NCBI GenBank assembly: GCA_013397455.1
Contig: VYZB01000124.1
Coordinates: 1,033,637 to 1,097,636, forward strand
Direction of reading: 5' to 3'
Length of the DNA: 64,000 nt
DNA from: Crotophaga sulcirostris
Lineage: Eukaryota; Chordata; Aves; Cuculiformes; Crotophagidae
Positions within the stretch are counted from its first letter, which is position 1. Each line of letters starts with the position of its first letter. A program made the translations under genes and the position numbers. This document shows positions 1-10,330 of the stretch, piece by piece. The notes beneath the pieces are model-generated. The model was given only the letters and a program-made list of their open reading frames with translations. It was not told the DNA's origin and searched no databases.

Positions 1-315
1 CCTCCTCCTCCCCTTGTGAGGAAGCAGTAAATGGGATGAGGTCTCCCCTCACTCTCCTCCAGCCTGAACAGACCAAGTGCCTTCAGCCCCTCCTCACACG
101 CTTCCCCTCTAAACCTTCCCCAACTCCCTGCCCTGCTCTGCGCGCTCTCCAGCAGCTTTGGATCCTTTTTACCCTGTGGTGCCCAGAAGTGCCCCCAGTG
201 CTCACGGTGGGGCTGCACCAGTGCGGAGCAGAGTGGGACAACCAGGACACGGCTGGCGAAGCCATGCTGGATGCCCCCCGGGACACGGCCGCCTCTCTTG
301 GCTACCGGGGCACAC
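1..315 (-). mobile_element. CR1 LINE fragment, cut by window edge
   Basis: This is a piece of an avian CR1 non-LTR retrotransposon lying on the minus strand and running off the left edge. Read on the plus strand it gives the usual reversed CR1 order: 'cctccagcctgaac', 'cttcagcccctcctcaca', 'gctctccagcagctt', then the 'ggggctgcaccagtgcggag' block and 'catgctggatgcccccc...cttggctacc' near 262-305. These match the segment between the reverse-transcriptase frame and the 3' tail. Divergence is moderate, and CpGs are still visible in it. The open frames over 36-370 and 83-286 are read-throughs of this repeat, not host genes. The right boundary near 315 is approximate. Confidence 0.8.
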
Positions 316-434
316 ACAGACGTGGGGAGAGGGCCTAAGGCTCTTCCCACACGGCTTTCTGGAGAGCTAGCACAGACTTCCCCAAAACCTCTTCGCAGCT
401 TTCACTTGCTGTGACTGGGACAGCCTCTCCCAGT

Positions 435-590
435 CCCGGCCCCTCGCTGGGTGTGCTGTGCCCGGCCGTGGCAGAGGCGCAGAGCACGCGGTGCCGCCTG
501 GGCCTGCGCGCGTCGCCGTGCCCGGGAGCAGCAGGGGCTCCCCGTGGGGCTCCGAGCCGACATATGTCAGTGACTCACGCGGGCGCCTGC
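435..590. other. Small CpG-dense patch with AP-1-type site
   Basis: About 20 CpG dinucleotides fall in roughly 155 bases, far above the rest of the window. The patch ends with CATATG (561-566) and a perfect TGACTCA AP-1/TRE-type heptamer at 571-577. A run of 13 A follows at 620-632. No gene start, TATA box or initiator context is recognisable. It could be an unmethylated distal element, an orphan CpG island, or simply a GC-rich repeat remnant next to the CR1 copy. Confidence 0.5.
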
Positions 591-769
591 CAAATCATTA
601 AACCATGAATACCTCTTTGAAAAAAAAAAAAACCCAAACCAGCCCAATAGCAGCTTCTAAAGAGTAAAGAAGGGGCATTGGAAACCACGCTGCTCCCAGC
701 CAGGCTCCCCTCCTCACCGGCCAAACTGTCTGAACGGGGAGGCAGCACTTTATCGCTCGGAGATTGCAA

Positions 770-1045
770 GTTCGATCGCAGTCTGGTCTGATGGCTGGCT
801 GGATAATTTGTCTCTCAGCTCAGAGAGAAATGATGGAAGTCAATTTGACAGCTGCGAGGCTCCCCAAGGATTCCAGACCCAAAGTGCATGGAGCAGTGAC
901 AGACACGGCGATGCTAGGAATAGCAATGAAGCTCTGCCTGGGAATAACGCTAAGGCAATACAAATTGCACATGCTCAGCTGGAAGGTTATCACTATCATT
1001 ATAGCTATTAATTATTGTTATTATTGTTTCTATTATTAAGACATA
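770..1045. promoter_or_regulatory. Candidate conserved enhancer-like block
   Basis: This non-repetitive stretch has dense transcription-factor-like motifs. TGACAGCTG at 846-854 combines a TALE/MEIS-type TGACAG with an E-box CAGCTG. The segment at about 1007-1040 joins TATTAATTA (homeodomain) to two ATTGTT SOX-like words and TATTGTTTCTA (FOX/SOX-like). No long intact reading frame with a recognisable product is present. The regulatory call is inference from motif content only; chance AT-rich composition is the main alternative. Confidence 0.35.
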
Positions 1046-1899
1046 AAAGAAGGCAAAAGCTCCTCTTGGTCTCTCAGAAAACTGATGAGTTTCCAGTTCT
1101 GACCCACATGCTGTTTCACACAACCATATTGATGTAAGTGGATCTGCAGAGGTTTAAAAGATCCTGCACCACCAAAAGCTAAAGCTCCCCACTAGTTGGA
1201 AAAGGAATAATACTTGGGCCAAGGTCAGGGAAGAAACAGACTCATTTGGACCCAACTTTCCTGCCTCTTGTACGGAGCTCTGCGAGTGATCAGGACGAAG
1301 AGGCAAGAACAAAAGCACAGCAGTTCTCCTGGTGTGAACTCAGACCAACACCACACATCTATTGAGCTAGTGACTGCAGAGCATACCTGAATTTGGCCTT
1401 CAATATCTACCAGATTTCAGCTTATTACCTTAAAATAGAAACATCCAAGTGCCTATTGCTTGGTTTCTTGGATGAGTGGCAATAAAACTGAACATCCTTC
1501 CCTGCCACTTGCAAATACAGGTGATGTCGTGTGAAAGCCAGTTTAGATTCTTTGCTTCTAACTCCTCAGGCTTTCTTGGGAAGACTTGGGCAGTTGGATC
1601 AGTGTCTTTAAAACTGAAGTCAAATGTAGCATTTGGGGAAAAAAGAATAGAGAAAGAAAAGGAAAGACAAAAAACCTCTTACAGAAAATGGCTTATGCGC
1701 TCATATTCAAAACTATGCTTTTTGCCATAGGAGAGAAGGAAGGTTAATTAAAGTGATATACTAGAACCTGCTTACATAGCAGATTTGTTCCTGAAAAACA
1801 GATTTAAAAGGGAAACAGCTCAGTGGCAACAGCATCAATTCAGTCAGAAGCAGCACAATTGTTTGGCTAAAACTATGGCAACTGTACAGATACTAACAC
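1046..1899. other. Unannotated non-coding sequence
   Basis: No repeat family, gene or RNA is recognised. An A/G-rich patch near 1637-1672 is the only compositional feature. Confidence 0.5.
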
Positions 1900-2060
1900 G
1901 CAATCCTGCTTTATTAAATCAAACCTCTAGTGAATCTGTTATCACCATAGTAACACTGTAGTTATTACATGGAAACATGTTGAACTACAGTTTGATATTA
2001 GCATCTGGTTAGCATCTGCACAGCTTCTTATTCACATTACTAAAATTACAATCCAGGCAG
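1900..2060. promoter_or_regulatory. Candidate element with RFX X-box-like site
   Basis: The sequence around 1940-1956 reads gttatcaccatagtaac. It fits an RFX X-box (GTNRCC, spacer, RGYAAC) with one mismatch in the left half. It lies in an unusually motif-rich stretch with TTATTAAATCAAA upstream and AATTACAATC downstream. No gene start is visible next to it. The site match is seen directly; that it works as an element is inference. Confidence 0.3.
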
Positions 2061-4690
2061 AGAAAAACTTAAGTAAAACTATAGCTGTAAGGCCAAATCC
2101 CAGTCTCAGGTGCATCATATTTAACACACAGGTCCATGGTATGTACCCTGTATCTGGATTTATCATTAGGGTCTTGGTGTGGTATTTAGAGGTTAGTTTA
2201 CATATCTCCTAGGATGCAAACGCACACACACACTGTGGTGTTCATAATAATACTCATGCAAAAAAATTCCAAAACCATAGGATAACTGCAGCTGACCTTC
2301 TCACCAGCGCTCTCCAAAGCAACCCAGGTTTGCAGAGACTGCTTCAAACATTTCAAACCTCCAAGCAGCTCCAAACTGAGCTTGTTTTATTCTTATTTAT
2401 TTTAAGCCACCTGCCACAACATTTTTCCTGTCTTCTTCCTCCCACATAAAGTGTGGCACTTTGTATTCAGGCCAGTGCCACTTTGTGAATCAAGTTAGGA
2501 ATTCCGCAATCTGAGAAAAGCGATAGGTTTAAGGCCCAAAAATCTACACACAGTTGGGATGAGGAGTGGCTGTGTTATAATCACTAGAAAGAGATATTCC
2601 CAGGTTAAAAAAAAAAAGAAGAAGAAAAAGAAAAATAATGGTTTTCTTTTGGGCTAATAATAGATTGTGATATACTCTTTCCCCTCCCCAGAAGATCTCA
2701 AAAATCAATGTTACATTTCCTTTGCCACTGAAGCCCCCCATAGTTAAGACTCCCAGGAATCAAGTTTCTAGATTTAGAGATAGAAGATGGAAACTGCCTG
2801 GGCAAAGTCTGCTGTTCTTTTTCACACCAAACACAAAGATGGAGGAACATCCACCAGCATCCATTGCAACCTGCACATCTGAAACTGTGCATTTTTGTTT
2901 AAAAAAGTGTGCTGGTATATAATTAGAAAGCTAGCATAACAAGCACCACCACTGAGGACAGGCAAACAGAAATAACAATAGTTGGGAAAGGGATTAAAAC
3001 CTGCAGCTTTTTTTGTGCTTTTAGTCACACGTCGGGTTTATAGATACTTTTTCTCCTTAAATATAGGTTCTGTAACTCCCTCCTGGTTCCCACATAAAGC
3101 AACAGGCTAAAGCTACAGACATGATCCTTCTCTTCATCAGATAAGGATGAGGCAGCTCTGGCAAAGACAGGAGTTACACCAGTGAAAAGCCAACATAAGA
3201 AAGGATCAGACCCTGTGCTGAGTTCTTAGGCAACTCCAACTCAACTTACCCAATGCACACAAACTCTGTACAAGGAGAGCACATCACTTCAGACTTACCA
3301 TGAGGTGAGCAAGGTGAGGCCAGTAACCTGCTAGGACTGATCCCACCTGGTTTACTTCATGGTAAATTCACAGCACTTCATGCAGTGCTGTGTTTTCACT
3401 GGGCTTTTCTTCAGCATGGCTCACCTCTCAGTTGCTCTAAAGGTTGGGTTTTTTTTGGTTATATAGGAAGAGAAGCCCAAGAAGGACCCACACTGAACAG
3501 TCACACCTCTAAAAATAAACAAATTCCTCATATACACCCCTACTTAAACAAAAAGCAACACCATACCAGGACTGAGCTCTTGCTGTTTCTCCTCTTTGGT
3601 GCTCCCTTCTCTACTGTTCATCTCACCTTTCAGAAGAAACTGCTGCTTCCAAATGGCAATTTCCTAAGCACCTGTGAGAGAACTTAATTGGAACTAATTA
3701 TCTGTTGGCTGTCTGGGACCTGAGGAGTCACAGCAATTACTTCAGTCAAGAAACAACCTGGGGGAGGGTGTTGCTGCTTTTTAGAAAAATGAGCTAAGCT
3801 GCTCCCAAAAGGAAAGTTCTTAAAGAGATGGAACCTGTCAAATACAAGTTCAATACAAGTCAGGGAAATCACTGTAACCAATGACTTATTATTAGCATTA
3901 ATAACCACCTCTCTATCAGTAATATGCTCACCAAAAACAAGTCTTCTTGTGCCAGTTTTGATACAGTTACAGACTTGTTTGTTACCAACACAGACAAGAC
4001 AAACACTGCCATTAAGATCTGTAAGCAAAGAGAAAAAAAGACAGCAAGCAACCCTGGAAAATTTTGGGCAGGGGTCTAACTGGGAGTTCTTTATCTGCAT
4101 GGAGAAAAAAAGGAAAGACAGAGGTGAGAGGTCAGTGAAAGAAGGAACCTGAGTAAAAAAGGCTGTGGGTTGGAAGAAATCATTGTGAGCCCAAAGCAGA
4201 AAGAATTCAATGAAAACTGCAGAGAATTCTCTGGTGATTTATAACTGAACAGTTCTCATTCTATGAAATAATGATAACTGAAATTAAGTCCTCTTTCAAC
4301 ACTACAGGACATTTCCTTCGTGATAGAGATGAATCCCCAAAGAACTGTGAGAAGGAGCACAAGCCATAGTAAAATGTTACTGTTTTAGCCAAGAGAGAGC
4401 AACAGCAACTCGTAATATATGTTTGCCTGTGTAGCACAGGTGCATTTTAACCAAGACTCCTGGGAGATTTGCCTAAGGCCAGACTGTTGCTGCATAAAAA
4501 GAATAGAAAAGAAATACATTTAAGTAAAAGCAAAGGTAAATTTGGTTGGACTGCTGCCTAATGGGAGAAAGAAGGAAGAGTACAAGTTTTTAAAAGCAGC
4601 TCCCTGGAGGCTGGCTCCCCTTAGTGAGGCTGCCGGGCAGCACATGTGCCTGGGAGGATGCAAGCCAGGTGGTTATTTTCAGGTGTGTTG
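2061..4690. other. Unannotated non-coding sequence
   Basis: No gene or recognisable interspersed repeat is seen. A purine run of A with GAA units lies at 2606-2638, and a short CA run is at 2223-2233. The 138-codon minus-strand frame over 3684-4100 has no recognisable domain and looks like chance. Confidence 0.5.
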
Positions 4691-4696
4691 AAATGC

Positions 4697-4718
4697 AACA
4701 CCACCACCACCACCCCCC
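4697..4718. repeat. Short ACC trinucleotide repeat
   Basis: About five ACC units run into a C tract. It is a minor microsatellite. Confidence 0.8.
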
Positions 4719-6339
4719 GCAAACTATTTCAATGCTCCTGGAAGCATAAACTAGTAGTTCAGGACAAAGCAAAAAAAGTTTACACAGCTTTAGTAGCAGC
4801 CAAGGCAGAGGTTGTAAGTGGGTGATATCAAGAAGCATTAGTTAAATCTTTGCACTTAGAAACTACTTTAAACCAGCTTAGCTCTGACTCTGGGTGTCTG
4901 CACAACCAAGCAGCAGGTGACCAAGGAGGAGACAAGCATGGTGTTCTGTGATGGAAGAAAATGCCCATGAAAGCAGTAAAACTGTGAATACCTCTTTAGG
5001 GCAGGAGTTGTTTTGCTGGTGCATGCCAGTGTCAGTGTTGATTCTGGCTGGGTGACAACAGGCAAGATTTAATTCAGATCCAAAATACTAGCCAGACTAA
5101 AGCTTCTCAGAAATCAGCAGTGTCTCCTTGACAGCAAGGACAGCAACTTGACACAAAGAAAGCAACCATGGGCTGTTCACGAGGCCTTGCTCCCAGCTCG
5201 CTGCCTACAGAAACCAGAGGGCCCAGCCTTCCCTCTGTCCTTCCAGACTGGACAGAACCATTCTCTACCAGCTGACAGATGACAAGGTCCAAGAGCCCAC
5301 GGGGATTCCCTCAACTGATGAGAGGTGAAGGCCTGGACTCTGAGGTAGCACTGAGGATCTTGCTGGATAAGGCCCTGTATGCTTGGAATCAAGGAGCACG
5401 GCCGTGTTTGATGGCAGACTGCATCAGTACCATTTTTTATCATGCCTTCTGCCTGCTGGGTAATCTCCATTAATCTCGACAAAAACTTTTGCTAAAATTC
5501 ACAGTGAGAGCAAAGAACAATGAGGAGGAGGAGGAGAAAAGGCCAATTTTAATGGCTTATATATGAATTTCTATAAAATCCATGGTTTTCCTTTCTGCAC
5601 AATTTACACAAAGATCTTGAAGATGATAAATTATGGGAAAGGGAATCAAAGATTATTTGCATAAAATGGAACCAGAACTATACAGAATACATTATCGTCT
5701 CCTCCAAGGAAATTCACAGACCTGTTTCTATAATTGTGGGAAGGAAGCCAAAGACGACTGGAAATACACAGAAAGCTTTAAACAATTGATCTTACTGGGA
5801 GGTTACGCTGGTACCTTTTATTCTCCTGGTATCCAGATGTTTCAGAAAATACCCAGAAGTGGGACACTTGTAGGTTTCTAGGAAATAGAAGCAGAGAATC
5901 ATTCTCCTCTCTCCCCTCAGCCGGCCTGCAGAGCTGGTTTTTCGGAGGAGAGGCGAGGAGAGCCCTGTGACAACCTGCCCCTGTAATCCCTCGCGTGCCG
6001 AGGTGCTGGAAAAGGCCACACGGTGTGACTGTGATCAGACCTTGTGCTTCACTCCCACACACCACCACCACCCCAGCTCTGCTCTCAGAAACCCCGCTGG
6101 GGTGGCCCAAGTGCTGGATGCAGACCCCGATCTGTAAGGCGTTACAAAGCACTCCAAGATATTATTTCAACTACAATTGCTAAGAGGTCAGCGTTGCTCC
6201 ACCCTGCTCACTACAGTCTGATGTGCCTTCTTGAGACAGATTTCAATGAAGAAAAATCCTCTGACAACCCCCGCCCCCTTCCCACACAGAAAGTGGAGCA
6301 TGCCTCTTTAAAACTAGCCTATTTAGGCCACAGATGCTA
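4719..6339. other. Unannotated non-coding sequence
   Basis: It contains a GAG microsatellite at 5522-5536 and a GC-richer patch at about 5915-6130. That patch holds an acceptor-like 'gctctcag' (ending 6088) and a donor-like GTAAGG (6134-6139) around an open 45-base interval. The pairing is too short and unsupported to call an exon. Nothing else is recognised. Confidence 0.45.
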
Positions 6340-6605
6340 AATGAATTCAGCAGACAGACGGAGTAATGGAATGTCAGTGTTCCAGTCTGCTGCCTTGAAG
6401 CAAAAGGGGTTTTTTATTATTAATTTCTCCTCTCATTTTCCAATGCTGCCTCTGGGCTCCATGCTGTAGATGCAGTGTTCTTGTCAGTCTCGCTAACCCA
6501 ATTTGGAAATAATTAAATTTTAAAATATTAAAGGGATTATAAATACTTCCCACCCCACTTCCCCCGCCCCATTCCCTTTTATGCTGTCCCTCTAAAACTG
6601 CTGAA
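6340..6605. promoter_or_regulatory. Candidate conserved enhancer-like block
   Basis: This non-repeat stretch contains TAATGGAATG (homeodomain core followed by a TEAD-type GGAATG, about 6364-6373). It also has TTATTATTAATTTC near 6415-6428 and a long AT-rich motif run, AATAATTAAATTTTAAAATATTAAAGG, starting near 6508. No coding potential is seen. The regulatory role is inferred from motif density and needs cross-species alignment. Confidence 0.35.
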
Positions 6606-6884
6606 TTTTGCTTCAGGACTTAAAATGTGTTACTGCAGCCTCTGATTTGTTACTGCAGTTTCCTTTGCAAAAGCTGGAGAATATCTGAAGGGAAAAAAGC
6701 CCAGAGTTATTTCCAGTAAAAGGTGCCCAGAAGCTTTATGAGATAAAGAGCTTTCTGCCATGCTGACATCTTGGAACCTGATCTCGCTCCCATTTAAATT
6801 AATGTTCAGACTCCCAAATTCTTAGAATGGAGAGATTCTTGAGTCACTTGAGTCCTCACAATGACAAAAACAAGGATGTAGATT
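6606..6884. other. Unannotated sequence with a short direct repeat
   Basis: TGTTACTGCAG occurs at 6628-6638 and again at 6648-6658, a 20-base period. Otherwise nothing is recognised before the CR1 copy begins. Confidence 0.5.
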
Positions 6885-7640
6885 TTCAGAGAATCGCTGA
6901 GGTTGAGATCATCTCATCAGCCACCCTGGAGCAGTTTGCTCAGCACCACGTCCAGTTGGATTTTGAATATATCCAAGGATGGAGCCTCCACAACCTGGCG
7001 GAGCAACCTGTTCCAGTGTTTACCCTCACAGTAAGAAGCTTTTTCTTGTGTCTACACTGAGCACTAGAAGTCTTGTTCTTGTACTGAGGAACCAGAACTG
7101 GACCCAGTGCTCAGATGTGGCTTCACAAGTGCTGAGCAGAGGGGAAGGATCCCCTCCCTTAATCTGCTGGCAGTGCTCCTCCTAATACAGCCCAGGATGG
7201 TGTTGCCTTCCTTCCTGTGAGGATGCATTGCCAGCTCACAGTTGGCTTGTTGTCCACTGGCACCCCAAGATCCTTCTCTGCAGAGCTGCTCTCTAGCCAG
7301 GCAGCCCTCTGGGGGCACAAGGCTTTGTGTTGCCTTTTGTTGAGCTTCATGAAGTTCTTCTTTGCTCAGTTCTCCAGCCTGCCAAGGTCCCTCTGAATGG
7401 CAGCACAACCTTCTGGTGTGCCAGTCGCTCCTAGTCACCATCTGCAAAGTTACCAAGGGCGCAGTCTGCCCCACCATCCAGGTTATTAATGAAGATGCTG
7501 AACGCTCCTGGCCCCAGTATCAACGCCCGGGGTACACTACTACTGGTCGGGCACCAACTGGACTTTGTACCACTGACCCAAACCCTCCAGGCCCAGCCAT
7601 TCAGCCAGTTTTCAATCCATCTCAATTTATCATAACTAGA
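6885..7640 (-). mobile_element. CR1 LINE copy, 5'-truncated, minus strand
   Basis: The left part (6885-7060) matches the reversed CR1 3' end. Its 'ggttgagatcatctcatcagccaccctggagcag' is the diverged 'ggttggaagggacc...ccaaccccctgctcaagcag' region, followed by 'cacgtccagttggattttgaatatatcc' and 'ggagcctccacaacct'. The right part (about 7075-7640) is the end of ORF2. The two parts are joined near 7060-7075 with some consensus sequence missing, so an internal deletion is likely. The 5' end stops inside the RT domain near 7640, as is usual for CR1. Boundaries are approximate to 10-20 bases. It is old and dead. Confidence 0.9.
7075..7630 (-). pseudogene. CR1 ORF2 reverse-transcriptase remnant
   Basis: Minus-strand translation gives diverged but clear CR1 ORF2 protein. 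In the frame over 7625-7431 one reads ILGPGAFSIFINNLDGGADC and then the RT catalytic box as FADGD, where CR1 normally has FADD. The second catalytic aspartate is displaced by glycine and a stop codon follows at once. Further along, the frame over 7350-7159 reads WLESSSAEKDLGVPVDNKPT, the conserved C-terminal region. Another frame gives ILGCIRRSTASRLREGILPL and SALVKPHL. The pieces sit in different frames, so frameshifts separate them. It has lost RT function and lacks the endonuclease and most of the polymerase domain. Identification is by recognised CR1 protein words, so confidence is high. Confidence 0.85.
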
Positions 7641-7799
7641 TTATTTTTACCATTATGTTCTCTATTACTTAAAGAAAATAGCTGAAACCTGGCACTGTCC
7701 CTAGTATCCTATTCTGGAATACTCTCATAATCATCAGAGCCCTTTGCTGATTTAATTTTAGGCCTCACAGATCCCAGATATCCTCACAGACACAAACAT

Positions 7800-7900
7800 T
7801 TACTTCGCATTTCACTGCTGTGAGGATGGAGGCAGAAGAGCGATGTAACTTGCCAGAGACCAAACAGCAAAATGAAAGGCAGAACCGTGAACAGATCCCA
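7800..7900 (+). repeat. MIR-like CORE-SINE fragment
   Basis: The order 'cgcatttcactgctgtgagg', 'ggaggcagaagagcgatgtaacttgcc', 'gaccaaacagc', 'aaaggcagaacc' follows the MIR 3' half ('ccattttacagatgagg...gaggttaagtaacttgcccaaggtcacacag...ggcagagc'). It is strongly diverged, as expected of a pre-avian element. The assignment is by remembered consensus. Confidence 0.5.
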
Positions 7901-10279
7901 AGGAGCCCTTGACCCTAGAGAACACAAACCCTAGAAAACGCACCGTTGCTGGGATGTGGGGCTGCCTCAGGCTGCCCACAAACTACAAATACAGGCTTGA
8001 TAGCTTTTCCTGTACAGTTAGGCCATCATTTTATGGCATGACTTAGGAGAGAAACAAGCCTGAGTTAAAGTGGAAGAGAACAGAGCAGCAGTGACAGCTC
8101 AAAAGGACAGGCAGATTACTCTCACGTTATCGTAGGATTATGCAGTTGTAAAAGCATGAGCTGGTCTATCTTGAAAAAAAGAAACTCCCAGCTCAGAGTC
8201 CCTGGATGGGCGTATAACAGATACCCAGTTTTTCTGCATCAGGCAATGAAGGGATCCATAATACAGTGAGCTAAACTTGGGCTGGAGGAAAAAAGCTTCT
8301 AAAAGATAGCAAGTGATGCCATACGTTTTCATTATGGAGCATGCTATGCAAAGCTCTGGGTAGTCAGCTCCCACCAGCCATCTGGAGAGAGAAGTCACTC
8401 AAATTTAAGTGCTGAACCTGCTGTGGTAGACAATCGGTGCCAGTGAACCACTCACTACTCTCCCCCTGTCTGTTTTCCTGCCTTTTGCTGCAGTAGAGCC
8501 TTAAAATAAAATAATCTGGCTACCACTTTCCAAACACCCGCTTCCAAACACCCCAGCTCCCATCTGCAGAGAGCACTTCATTCATTGGACAGAGCGGGCC
8601 ACTGCCACCGAGAAAGCTGCTCTGCAGGTCTGGCCGAAAGGAAAATGCCACAGAAGGAAACAACGCATGAAAAGATTGCCTCTTCAGTATTGAGCTCCTC
8701 ATGGCCCCACGCTAAACCCTAATTTCTGTTTTACGTCTCCCCGATTCCTCCCCAGTGCTTAATGTCTCCTTTGACTCCTGTTAAAAGGTTCCTGGGGCTG
8801 AGATCTTAGGAACCCAGCAAGCTCACTGGGTTTGCCTTATGAAAAGTGACTTTAAGTGCCAGGGAGGGTTTAGCAGCTTTGAAATAAAAGGAACTTTCAA
8901 CCATGTTGCCATAAATTGCTTTGTTGCCTGTAGTCAGCAAGAATCAGTTTGAAGACTTCTGGAGCCTGAGGGTATCAATTGCTTTGTTTTTTCCCTCTAT
9001 CAAATCTATCCTCCAGTGACTTGTGTTGCACTGCGGGCTGCGCTGGGATGCTCAGCAGATGCTAAATGGGGCACAAGAGACATATCAAGCCCCTTGGCAT
9101 GTATATATTTTTAAACCAAATAGGCAGACATGGGCAAAAGAATCTGTGATGGTGAATCAGATGTTCCCAGCTTGCTCTGCTGTGTGCAGGCATCCTGCCT
9201 CCCTGTAGGACCAGACAGTAACTGAGTGACTAAAGTCTAAACAGCTTGGGATCAAGTGCTCTAAGCCTTACTCATGTACGCACCAGTTTGAGTGGGCTCA
9301 CTGGGACAGCTTGTATTATAGCAGGGCATTTCATGGATGAAGCCCTATGAAGAATATTTGTAGGTGGGAATAATCTAATGAGAACAGAATACAGATTATG
9401 TCAATTACAGAAACAATTTGGTGCCCATCAGCTGTGAAGAAAAAACAAATAGGCTATGGAGTGCTGTTTCCACAATAGCAGTGCCTAAACAGCAGAAGGA
9501 ATAGCGTGCAGGGATGCCCCTGCTTTTTCTACTAATCAATAAGATAAAAACCTACTGATGGCTTTTTTCTCCTTTGAACTTGTCTGCTTGCATAAATTGT
9601 ACAGAATTAACCTAAACTGCATAGGAATACTGGTAGAGTCTTACCTATGATAACTTTTTCTAAAAAGGAAATAGGAAAAAATACAAATGAAGGAAGATGA
9701 GCTTGCTTTGTTTTAACAATTGACTGGCTGTCTGAATACCCACCTAAAGGCAGAAGAACAAAGCCTATTGGGGAAAAAAAAAACCCCTAGTATATACGAA
9801 ACTTATTTGTGAAAAAGCAGCTGACAAAACTGAAACATAAATAATGACCAATATGTATAGATGCTATATTTGCTGAAAATTATCACCTATGGAGAATGTC
9901 ATATGGACAAACTGAAGCATTCAAAAAGCATAACATTTTTAAAATTTGGCTCTCTGCTGCTGAAGTGCGAGAGCTGTTCGCAAAGCACAGTGAGGGCTGG
10001 TGCGATGATTACAACACTAATGTGGCAGCTGGGAGAGCTCTATTCACTCTCCTTTGTCAACACAGATCTTCCATATGAGCTCTGCCAACTGATTTAGCTT
10101 TCCAGGGTGTCAGATTCCTATCTAAAATGCTGAAAGAACAATTCTTTCTTTTTTAACAAGGACGAGGCATAGGCAAATACATTCTGGATGGTGAGACAGC
10201 CAGGGACTGCAGTGGTGAGGCTCACGAAAACCCCTCACATGGGCTGGGAGTGCTCCTGACCTGAGAGCATGTACTGAAG
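7901..10279. other. Unannotated non-coding sequence
   Basis: No gene, RNA or interspersed repeat is recognised. Short A runs, such as the one at 9774-9783, are the only low-complexity features. Confidence 0.5.
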
Positions 10280-10330
10280 AAGTGGCAGAATAAGGGTATT
10301 GGAGTCCAGCATTCTGTGCTCCAATGCCAC
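10280..10330 (+). repeat. Possible MIR-like fragment
   Basis: 'agtggcagaataagggtattggagtccagcattctgtgctcc' resembles the MIR segment 'agtggcagagccaggattagaacccagg...ctgactcc...tgtgctc'. It is only about 50 bases long, so the call is weak. Confidence 0.3.

Noticed and set aside
760..790. tRNA T-arm-like words 'gcaagttcgatcgcagtc'
   Set aside because: No acceptor stem, anticodon arm or overall cloverleaf can be folded around it.
2606..2638. A-rich run as a possible retrogene tail
   Set aside because: No gene-like sequence or target-site duplication precedes it; poly-A-tailed retrocopies are rare in birds.
6089..6133. Possible 45-base micro-exon between 'gctctcag' and 'gtaagg'
   Set aside because: Splice-like words this weak are common in 64 kb; no neighbouring exon or domain supports it.
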